Shown here: positions 1-5,998 of the stretch, one piece after another | Numbering within the stretch: the first letter of the stretch is position 1 | Layout: each line of letters starts with the position of its first letter | DNA from: DATATV01 sp035551355 | GTDB lineage: Bacteria > Actinomycetota > Actinomycetes > Mycobacteriales > Pseudonocardiaceae | Length of the DNA: 12,478 nt | Reading direction: 5' to 3' | NCBI GenBank assembly: GCA_035551355.1 | Contig: DASZNF010000096.1 | Location: forward strand, 1-12,478 | Notes under the pieces: model-generated | The model's database searches: none | Told to the model about the DNA's origin: nothing | Seen by the model: only the letters and a program-made list of their open reading frames with translations | Made by a program: the position numbers and the translations under genes

Positions 1-2
1 GC

Positions 3-86
3 AGTCGCATGCACCTCGTGCAGGCGGGCGGCACAGACGAACCGGAAACCAAGGAAATCATGGTGTCTGACGGGCTGACCGCCTAA
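3..86 (+). CDS. Possible 3' tail of an unidentified plus-strand gene
   Basis: An open frame enters from the left edge and stops at TAA (84-86), giving about 27 residues that end in MVSDGLTA. I do not recognise it. It is convergent with the DUF262 gene and their stop codons overlap. The stretch is too short for codon bias to be informative, so it may not be a gene at all. Confidence 0.15.
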   Translation, partial: SRMHLVQAGGTDEPETKEIMVSDGLTA

Positions 87-1609
87 AGTCCATAGTGGAT
101 CACGCGGGGCCGTCTCTTACACCACCCCGCAGGACATGACCTGTTGGCCCAGATATGCTCGATCTCGTGCGGTTCCTGCTTGTTCAAATACTCCTGGATC
201 CGGTTGGGGCGCCTGCACTCCTCTTCTACGAACGCGGTCATTCTCCCCAGCAAGTATCGGACTTGGGGTCGATTGTCCGGACGAAGTCCGAACAATGCAA
301 CACCAGTAAAATCATCCTCGATGTTAGCAATTTCAGCACTGAGTAACCTAATCAGCTCCGTGACATTCCGGCAGCCTCGGACCTTCGGCACGAGGGCGTA
401 GATGTCCTCGGCGAGTTCGCTAGCCTGTGTCACGTTGCCGTTGACGAGCTTGCGCACATACAGTAGGTCAAGAAAAGAAGCGATCGCCTTGGCCTTCTCC
501 TTGACCACCGTACGATGATCTTCGGGATCGATTGCCGCCATGATGAGTACCTGTTGAGTCGACAGACCGTTTACGGCGTTGTAGTAGACGTGCTCGAGCA
601 TGCTGTCCAGCGTGTGGCCCGCAGCAACAAGCATTCCGTACGACTCTGAGAGCCGGCAAATGCTCTGTTCGACAAATCTGTGGTAGTCATCCGCGGTCAC
701 TAAGCTCATCTGATCCGCATGCTGACGGACCCATTCGTGAGCGGCGTTTTCAATCTCCTTTAGGTCTGTCTCATTGTCCAGTTCAGCATGTTTTGCAAGG
801 AGTAGTGTCTTGACAAAGTCGCTGGGTGTCCGGGATTGATGTGCGGACAGATGTGTTAGCATGTCACGCCACTTCTTGTTTAATGCGGGCTGGCCGTGTT
901 CCGAATGAGCCAGCAGGAAACTTTTGAGAAGGTCAACAGGACTGAGGCGAGCACCGCGGTCATTCATCGTTTCAAAGATTTCCCAGCCGTGATCCCGACC
1001 CAACGCGCGGATCCCAACCAGACAGACTCGGCCCAATAGCCAGTCTAGGAAGTACAACAATGCCTCGTCCCGTAGATCCACGGGGAAGTCCTCGTCCAGA
1101 TCGAGCACCCGTTCGTACAGGTTCCGCACGGATGGTGTCGGGTTGGACGGCAGAGTGTACGGTTTGCCTTTAAACAGCGACATCAGTAACTCGGTACGTT
1201 CGGGTATATCGACGCTGAATGTTCGTTTGCCGTGTTTTACCTTGGAGATTAACTTGTCCAGTTCACTGATTTCGTCCTCCGCCTCCTGTTCTTTGAGTAG
1301 GCCACGGATATAGATGAGCAGCAGGTGCAAGGTCGTCACTCGTTGTTGGCCGTCTACGAGATAGGTGAGGCTTTGGTCTTCGAAATAGACGAATGGCCCG
1401 AGGAAGTATGGCCCGTAGGTCGCTGTTTCCTCGCGGCCGTCAGTGGGCTTCCATGATCCTCGGAACCGGCGGGCGAGGTCATCCAGCAACGACTTAACGT
1501 CCTCACGGCCCCAGGTGTACTCCCGTTGGTAGTAGTCCAGCGCAAATCGGTGCTCGGAAAAAAGGTGTTCAATCGTATATCCACGGCCTCCGATGGGTGC
1601 GTCCGCCAC
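83..1609 (-). CDS. DUF262-family protein (GmrSD-like), C-terminally truncated
   Basis: DUF262 proteins include the GmrS half of type IV modification-dependent restriction systems and many defence-island proteins. The N-terminal domain is a ParB/Srx-like NTPase, often followed by a DUF1524 His-Me nuclease. With the GTG start at 1609 (508 aa) the hallmarks are YQREYTW (27-33), DGQQR (86-90) and FETMNDRG (212-219) followed by a conserved Lys near 229. I chose this start because a GGGAG lies 6-7 nt upstream and the family domain begins directly after it; ATG at 1678 and TTG at 1699 are in-frame alternatives. Near the C-terminus IEHIW (His485) matches the start of the DUF1524 motif. Only about 20 unrelated residues follow before the stop, so the rest of the nuclease domain is missing. 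Base composition is clearly lower in GC than the core genes, which suggests transfer. Present function is doubtful. Confidence 0.75.
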   Translation of the reverse strand: MADAPIGGRGYTIEHLFSEHRFALDYYQREYTWGREDVKSLLDDLARRFRGSWKPTDGREETATYGPYFLGPFVYFEDQSLTYLVDGQQRVTTLHLLLIYIRGLLKEQEAEDEISELDKLISKVKHGKRTFSVDIPERTELLMSLFKGKPYTLPSNPTPSVRNLYERVLDLDEDFPVDLRDEALLYFLDWLLGRVCLVGIRALGRDHGWEIFETMNDRGARLSPVDLLKSFLLAHSEHGQPALNKKWRDMLTHLSAHQSRTPSDFVKTLLLAKHAELDNETDLKEIENAAHEWVRQHADQMSLVTADDYHRFVEQSICRLSESYGMLVAAGHTLDSMLEHVYYNAVNGLSTQQVLIMAAIDPEDHRTVVKEKAKAIASFLDLLYVRKLVNGNVTQASELAEDIYALVPKVRGCRNVTELIRLLSAEIANIEDDFTGVALFGLRPDNRPQVRYLLGRMTAFVEEECRRPNRIQEYLNKQEPHEIEHIWANRSCPAGWCKRRPRVIHYGL

Positions 1610-1615
1610 AGCCAG

Positions 1616-1620
1616 CTCCC
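1616..1620 (-). promoter_or_regulatory. Shine-Dalgarno GGGAG deciding the DUF262 start
   Basis: On the minus strand GGGAG is followed by CTGGCT and then GTG (1609-1607). The longer starts at 1678 and 1699 add an Arg-rich leader that does not look like the family, so this site supports the shorter protein. Confidence 0.45.
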
Positions 1621-1784
1621 GTCTCCTCGGACGATGCCTGCGCGCCACCGTCGAGCACGAATTCGTTACTACCTTCATAGTGCGTTGCTGGGATGGCAAT
1701 ACGATCAGACCAACGCAGGCCAGGGTTCACCCTTTTGGCCGTGCAGTGAGCCACGAGTGCCTCGCAGAAATAGAAACCATGTGA

Positions 1785-2280
1785 TCGAAACGCGGGCGGT
1801 ACGGCGGTAAGGACTGGGCAGACAGCGGCGCGAACCGCGACATCCGGCCACTCAAACAGCGACAGATCGGCGAAACTCGGCCGGTGCCGAGCTGTCCCGA
1901 GCTGACAATCCTCCTACTGGACCACCTCCGACTGTTCGGCGCCGCGCTGGACGGGAAGCTGTTCGTGGGTGAGCGCAACAAGCGGGAGCTTCCCAAACGC
2001 ACGATCTTCGGTTCATGGGATGACGCCCGCCGGGCCGTTCACAGAAGAGGTGTACGCCGGGCCGCTGGCTGGCACGCCTTACGACCTGCGGCACGCGTGC
2101 GTGTCGACATGGCTCAACGGCGGTGTTCCCCCGACCACGGTGGCCGCCTGGGCTGGCCACTCGGTCGAGATCCCTTTCCGGATCTACGCCAAGTGCTTGG
2201 ACGGCGGGGTGGCGGCGCTACGAGCCAAGATGCAGGCGGCACTGGGTCACCGGCCGCCCGGGAAACTTGGGAACGCATAG
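1785..2280 (+). pseudogene. Tyrosine recombinase (phage-type integrase) C-terminal remnant, frameshifted
   Basis: Two adjoining frames together give the C-terminal half of an actinobacterial tyrosine recombinase. From the in-frame stop at 1782-1784 to about 2039 one frame carries LKQRQIGETRPVP and the DHLRLFG...LFVGER segment typical of the family. At about 2037-2040 the reading shifts, and the next frame continues directly with FTEEVYAGPLAGTPYDLRH. The second frame holds the catalytic RH pair (2089-2094), the GH pair (His 2158-2160) and the nucleophile Tyr (2185-2187, RIYAKCLDG), and stops at 2278-2280. The N-terminal arm, core-binding domain and first catalytic Arg are absent. Truncation plus the frameshift make it non-functional. 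It reads toward the tRNA 3' end, as integrases beside their att site often do. Confidence 0.8.
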
Positions 2281-2335
2281 GGAACAGACAGCCGGAGTCA
2301 GCCCGGAATCCACCGGAGACAACCGGAGAAAGACG

Positions 2336-2374
2336 ATCGCCCGCTGACCACGTTTACGCTGGTCGGCGGGCGAT
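2336..2374 (-). terminator. Hairpin terminator for tRNA-Arg (probably bidirectional)
   Basis: Arms 2336-2350 (ATCGCCCGCTGACCA) and 2360-2374 are inverted repeats with one mismatch in 15 and a 9-nt loop. On the minus strand the hairpin lies about 20 nt past the tRNA 3' end, is preceded by AGAA and is followed after a few bases by CTTTCT, so it fits a terminator for the tRNA transcript. On the plus strand it follows the recombinase remnant. Confidence 0.6.
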
Positions 2375-2394
2375 TTCTGCTGGTCGAACTTGAG

Positions 2395-2466
2395 TGCCCC
2401 CGGTAGGATTCGAACCTACGCTCCCGCCTCCGGAGGGCGGTGCTCTATCCCCTGAGCTACGGGGGC
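2395..2466 (-). tRNA. tRNA-Arg (anticodon CCG)
   Basis: The minus strand folds into a complete 72-nt cloverleaf. The acceptor stem is GCCCCCG/CGGGGGC with discriminator A, the D arm is GCTC/GAGC, the anticodon stem is CCGCC/GGCGG around loop CTCCGGA, and the T arm is GTAGG-TTCGAAT-CCTAC. Anticodon CCG reads CGG (Arg), a frequent codon in high-GC genomes. CCA is not encoded. The neighbouring recombinase remnant makes it a likely attachment site. It is transcribed divergently from the downstream hydrolase/SDR gene. Confidence 0.95.
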
Positions 2467-2530
2467 CTTGTGGCTTGTGACGCAGCTTAGCGTACTCGCG
2501 ATGGGGCTGCGCACGCCCTACCGTGTTGGC

Positions 2531-4240
2531 ATGAATCACCCTCACACCAGCACCGTCACCGGGGACGGCGTGCGGCTGGCGGTCACGGAGCAGGGCGACC
2601 CGAACGCCCGCACGATCGTGCTGGTGCACGGGTACCCGGACAACTCCTCGATGTGGGACCCCGTCGCCGAGCTGCTGGCTTCTTCGTTTCACGTTGTTCG
2701 GTACGACGTTCGGGGAACGGGGGAATCGGACGCGCCCGCCGGCCGGGAGGGGTATGGGCTGGAGCATCTGGCCGCTGATCTCGCGGCCGTGGTCAGGGCC
2801 ACCAGTCGCGGGCGGCCGGTGCATGTGGTGGCGCATGACTGGGGGTCGGTGCAGAGTTGGCACGCGGTGACCGACCCGGCGCTGGCACCCCTCTTCGCCT
2901 CCTACACGAGCATTTCCGGTCCCTGTCTGGACCACGTGTCGGACTGGATGCGGCGGCGGGCTCGGCGGTTGCAACTGGCTCGCCTGCTTCGGCAGCTTTC
3001 GCACTCCGCCTACATCGGGTTCTTCCAGATGCCTCGAGTACCCGAGCTGGTCCTGCGGGTGCCGGGGGCGTTGAAGGTCTTTCACGCCCAGGCCCGGGAC
3101 GCTCGGAACGGGCTGGAGCTCTATCGGGCGAACATGCTCAACCGGGTGGGTGGGGCGCACGAACCCCGGAAGACCGATGTGCCGGTGCAACAGATTGCGT
3201 TGAGTCGGGATCCTTTCGTGCTGCCGATGCTGTTGGATGCCGCCGATCCGTTCTGCAGCCGGTTGTGGCGGCGAGAGCTGCCTGCCGGGCACTGGGCTAC
3301 GCGGTCGCACCCTCGGCAGGTTGTCGAGTATGTGACGGAGTTCATTGAGCATGTGGAGGGCGCACCGGCCGGGCGGGGGCTTCGCGGTGCGGTGATCTCG
3401 GGCGATGCTGGGCGGTTTGCCGGGAAACTGGTGCTGATCACCGGGGCCGGGAGCGGGATCGGGCGGGCCTCGGCGCTGGCGTTCGCGGCGGCGGGGGCCG
3501 ATGTGGTCGCGGCCGATATCGACGAGGAGTCCGCCGAAGAGACGGTGCGGCTGGTGCGGAAGCACTCGGTCGACGGGTATGCCTATTCGGTCGATGTGGC
3601 CGACTCGGCCGCGGTGCGGAAGCTGGCCGAGTCGGTGCGGGACGAGCACGGCGTGCCGGACATCGTGCTGGCCAACGCCGGGATCGGGATGGCAGGGCCG
3701 TTCCTGGACACCAGCGAGGACGACTGGCGGCGGGTGTTGGACGTCAACCTCTGGGGCGTCATCCACACCCTGCGCACCTTCGGCGACCAGCTCGTCGAGC
3801 GGGGGCGGGGCGGGCATCTGGTGGTGACCGCCTCGGCCGCGGCCTTCACGCCGTGGCCCGCTCTGTCGGCTTACGCGACCACCAAGGCGGCGGTGCTGTC
3901 GCTGGCGCAGAGCCTGCGGACCGAGCTGGCTCCCCGGCACATCGGGGTGAGTGCGATCTGCCCGGGCCTTGTCGCCACCAACATCACTCAGACCACCCGA
4001 TTCGTCGGGCAGGACGCGGAGACCGAGCGGCGCAGCCGGGAGCGGACCACGCGGGCCTACGCTCGCCGCGATTTCGGACCCGATCGGGTGGCCACGGCAA
4101 TCCTGGACGCGGTGGAACATAATCGCGCTGTGGTCCCGGTCACAGCTGAGGGACGCCTCGCCGCGATCGGGTCCCGAGTGTCTCCGGCGCTGGTCAGGGG
4201 CTTTGGTCGGCTGGTCCGGCCGCCGCGCGATCAGAAGTGA
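2531..4240 (+). CDS. ephD: EphD-like fusion: alpha/beta hydrolase plus short-chain dehydrogenase
   Basis: This single 569-aa chain carries two enzymes. The N-terminal alpha/beta hydrolase has the HGYPD oxyanion motif (33-37), nucleophile Asp103 in HDWGS as in epoxide hydrolases, and catalytic His254 in AGHW. From about residue 300 a classical SDR follows, with TGAGSGIG (304-311) for NAD(P), NAG (382-384), catalytic Ser435 and Y448xxxK452. Domain order and length match Mycobacterium tuberculosis EphD (about 590 aa), a fusion linked to lipid or mycolate metabolism; the substrate here is unknown. All catalytic residues I can check are present in both halves. ATG 2531 is preferred because the domain starts just after it, whereas upstream in-frame starts run into the tRNA promoter region. 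No Shine-Dalgarno is visible, and a weak TACCGT (2519-2524) would allow a leaderless transcript. It appears to be monocistronic. Confidence 0.88.
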   Translation: MNHPHTSTVTGDGVRLAVTEQGDPNARTIVLVHGYPDNSSMWDPVAELLASSFHVVRYDVRGTGESDAPAGREGYGLEHLAADLAAVVRATSRGRPVHVVAHDWGSVQSWHAVTDPALAPLFASYTSISGPCLDHVSDWMRRRARRLQLARLLRQLSHSAYIGFFQMPRVPELVLRVPGALKVFHAQARDARNGLELYRANMLNRVGGAHEPRKTDVPVQQIALSRDPFVLPMLLDAADPFCSRLWRRELPAGHWATRSHPRQVVEYVTEFIEHVEGAPAGRGLRGAVISGDAGRFAGKLVLITGAGSGIGRASALAFAAAGADVVAADIDEESAEETVRLVRKHSVDGYAYSVDVADSAAVRKLAESVRDEHGVPDIVLANAGIGMAGPFLDTSEDDWRRVLDVNLWGVIHTLRTFGDQLVERGRGGHLVVTASAAAFTPWPALSAYATTKAAVLSLAQSLRTELAPRHIGVSAICPGLVATNITQTTRFVGQDAETERRSRERTTRAYARRDFGPDRVATAILDAVEHNRAVVPVTAEGRLAAIGSRVSPALVRGFGRLVRPPRDQK

Positions 4241-4396
4241 GTCTCATTCATGATTATTCCAGTTAATTCACTCTTCTGGAGTACAGCTACTCGCGAGTCG
4301 GTGGCATAGCGTTACTGCACCTTCCTGCTGAGCGGCCACGTCCGACCAGCACAAACGGGGAGTCCACCGGGCGACCACGGCCACCGTGGCTGCCGA

Positions 4397-4441
4397 CGCA
4401 CGGGACGGGCACCGCGCCCGCTCCACCGCCTGTCCCGTGCG
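4397..4441. repeat. Inverted repeat, possible stem-loop
   Basis: Arm CGCACGGGACGGGC (4397-4410) is complementary to GCCTGTCCCGTGCG (4428-4441) with one G.T position in 14, and the loop is 17 nt. It could be an ephD terminator without a U-tail or an operator-like site. Its right arm is also the start of the tandem repeat. Confidence 0.5.
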
Positions 4442-4492
4442 GGTCGGCCCGCCCATCGCGGCCTGTCCGGTTCGCGTCGGCCCCCCATCGCG
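4428..4492. repeat. Two-copy imperfect tandem repeat (33 and 32 nt)
   Basis: Copy 1 (4428-4460) and copy 2 (4461-4492) abut exactly. Both begin GCCTGTCC and end CCCATCGCG, and they differ by three substitutions and one indel. The repeat sits about 130 bp before the first gene of the operon. No function can be assigned. Confidence 0.65.
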
Positions 4493-4583
4493 GCCCCGCT
4501 GTGGGGAGATCGGATTTCCGGCCACTGTGGAGGCTTCGCGGTCCCGCGTGGCTTTCCCAGCAGGTGGGAGGCCATATCCGGAT

Positions 4584-4611
4584 TTGGGAAGAGGGGCTCT
4601 CCTTCTAAACT
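4584..4611 (+). promoter_or_regulatory. Probable sigma-A-type promoter, leaderless start of the operon
   Basis: TTGGGA (4584-4589) and TAAACT (4606-4611) are separated by 16 bp. Transcription would start about 7 nt after the -10, at the GTG initiation codon (4619). No good Shine-Dalgarno precedes that GTG, which fits a leaderless mRNA, common in actinobacteria. This is inferred from the sequence only. Confidence 0.4.
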
Positions 4612-4618
4612 CCCTGAG

Positions 4619-5998
4619 GTGACTCCAGCCGCGCTAGCCGATCTGGTCCGCTCGACGGCGCACGAGGTGCTCGCCACTCGTGGGCTCGATCCCGCCGTGC
4701 TCCCCGCGGCGGTCACCGTCGAGCGTCCACGCAACCCCGATCACGGCGACTACGCGACCAACCTGTCCCTGCAGATCGCCGGCGAGCTCGGCGTCTCGTC
4801 CCGAGACCTGGCCGACTGGCTGGCCGCCGCACTTGTCGAAACCGCCGACATCGACGCCGCCGATGTGGCCGGGCCCGGGTTCATCAACCTGCGGCTCAAC
4901 GCCGCCGGGCAGGGGGAGATCGCGCGCGCGGTGCTGGCCGCCGGACCGGCCTACGGGCACGGAGAATCGTTGCGGGGCAAGCGGATCGCGCTCGAGTTCG
5001 CGCCGATCGACCCGATCGGGCCGCTGCCGGTGGCACAGACCCGGTGGGCCGCGGTGGGCGATTCGCTGGGCCGGGTGCTGGCGTCGCAGGGTGCGGCCGT
5101 GGTGCGGGAGTGCCGGGTCGAGGCGACCGGGCCGCGGATGGACCGATTCGCCGACTCGCTGATCGCCGCCGCGCTCGGCCAGCCCACGCCGGAGGACGGC
5201 TACACCGGCGGCTACGTCACCGACCTGGCGGCCGAGGTGCTGCGGGCCGAACCCAGCGCGTTGTCCCTCGGCGACGACCGGGCGGAGACGTTCCGGCGGA
5301 TCGGCGGCGGGCTGATGCTGGAGGAGATCGCGCGCAGCCTGCGGGTGTTCGGGGTCGAGTTGAGCCTGGCGGACACGGACGCGGCGCCGGCCGATGAGCG
5401 GATCGCCGTTCGCGGCGGCGAGGTGACCTTGCTCGCCGAGTCCCGGCCGCTGCGGATGGGACGGCGGACCGGGGCCACGGTCACCATCGAGGACCTGATC
5501 GAGGCGGTCGGCCCGGAAGCCGGACGGTACGCGCTGGTGCGCTCGGCCGTGGACGGCGAACTGGAGGTCGACCTCGGGCTGTGGGGCACCAGCGGCGAGG
5601 ACAGTCCGGCCTATCTGGTGCGCTATGCGCATGCCCGGGCCTGCGCGGTGTTGCGCAATGCCGGGGAATTGGACATCAGGTCCGATGTGGACAACGCGGA
5701 CCTGGCTCTGTTGAGCCACGAGCGGGAGGGGGCGGTGTTGCGCACCCTCGGCGAGTTTCCCCGGGTGCAGGCCACCGCGGCCGAGCTGCGCGAGCCCTAC
5801 CGGGTCGCCCGCTATCTGGAGGAGCTGACCGCGGCGTTCCGTTCGCTGCAGGAACTGACCGAACTGCGGGTGCTGCCGCAGGGTGACGAGGAGGCCGGGG
5901 AAGTGCACATCGCCCGCGCGGTGTTGTACGCCGCGGTCCGTCAGGTGCTGGCCAGCGGGCTGGACCTGCTCGGCGTCGACGCGCCGGAGCAACTGTGA
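4619..5998 (+). CDS. nrtL: ArgRS-like pseudoenzyme with anticodon-binding domain (ArgS-related, NrtL-type)
   Basis: At 459 aa it aligns end to end with actinobacterial ArgRS (about 550 aa). Retained parts are the N-terminal additional domain (VERPRNPDHGDYATN from 34; GPGFINLRL 85-93), TRWAAVGD (141-148) and the DALR anticodon-binding domain (YLVRYAHARA through RTLGEFPRV and YLEELTAAF to the C-terminus). Lost parts are catalytic. The NPTGPxHxG signature is DPIGPLPVAQ (131-140), so HIGH has become PVAQ. KMSKR has become RMGRR (279-283). About 90 residues between them (roughly 248-275), including the second half of the Rossmann fold and the DHHGY segment, are missing. The usual C-terminal Met is Leu. 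The reading frame and codon bias are intact and lysA overlaps its stop, so it looks selected rather than decaying. Known ArgRS chemistry requires the missing motifs, so aminoacylation is not expected; tRNA binding or regulation is inferred. I recall a named family, 'ArgS-related anticodon-binding protein NrtL', that fits; that is from memory and unchecked. Confidence 0.85.
   Translation: MTPAALADLVRSTAHEVLATRGLDPAVLPAAVTVERPRNPDHGDYATNLSLQIAGELGVSSRDLADWLAAALVETADIDAADVAGPGFINLRLNAAGQGEIARAVLAAGPAYGHGESLRGKRIALEFAPIDPIGPLPVAQTRWAAVGDSLGRVLASQGAAVVRECRVEATGPRMDRFADSLIAAALGQPTPEDGYTGGYVTDLAAEVLRAEPSALSLGDDRAETFRRIGGGLMLEEIARSLRVFGVELSLADTDAAPADERIAVRGGEVTLLAESRPLRMGRRTGATVTIEDLIEAVGPEAGRYALVRSAVDGELEVDLGLWGTSGEDSPAYLVRYAHARACAVLRNAGELDIRSDVDNADLALLSHEREGAVLRTLGEFPRVQATAAELREPYRVARYLEELTAAFRSLQELTELRVLPQGDEEAGEVHIARAVLYAAVRQVLASGLDLLGVDAPEQL

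Larger units (their letters stand above)
83..2280. mobile_element. Remnant of an integrative element next to tRNA-Arg
   Basis: A decayed tyrosine recombinase and a low-GC truncated DUF262 gene lie just outside the 3' end of tRNA-Arg(CCG). tRNA 3' ends are common attachment sites for actinobacterial integrative elements. I looked for a second copy of the tRNA 3' end in the window and saw none, so the other border is lost or outside. The extent given is only the part carrying element-like genes. Confidence 0.4.
4241..4618. other. Gene-free region between ephD and the argS-like operon
   Basis: I find no credible coding frame here. The first 40 bases are relatively AT-rich and contain the palindrome ACTCGCGAGT (4289-4298). 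The middle holds a small hairpin CCACGG-cca-CCGTGG (4375-4389), an inverted repeat and a tandem repeat (listed separately). The end carries the probable promoter of the operon. I see no strong terminator for ephD, no T-box and no lysine riboswitch. Confidence 0.6.

Noticed and set aside
1884..2393. Single 169-codon gene covering the recombinase region
   Set aside because: Only its first part (to about 2039) resembles a recombinase; beyond that the family sequence continues in a different frame, so the remainder is out-of-frame reading.
83..2466. Duplicated tRNA 3' end as an att direct repeat
   Set aside because: No second copy of the tRNA-Arg 3' segment is visible in the window, so att boundaries cannot be stated.
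2354..4120. Long minus-strand open frame (588 codons) opposite the hydrolase/SDR gene
   Set aside because: It mirrors codon bias of the real gene, is rich in Arg/Pro/His/Gln, has no family motif, and runs through the tRNA-Arg gene at its C-terminal-coding start side.
4428..4492. CRISPR-like array
   Set aside because: Only two abutting copies with no spacer between them.
4241..4618. T-box or lysine riboswitch ahead of the Lys/Thr operon
   Set aside because: I found no T-box core sequence or lysine-riboswitch-like fold, and the promoter appears to lie immediately before the first codon.
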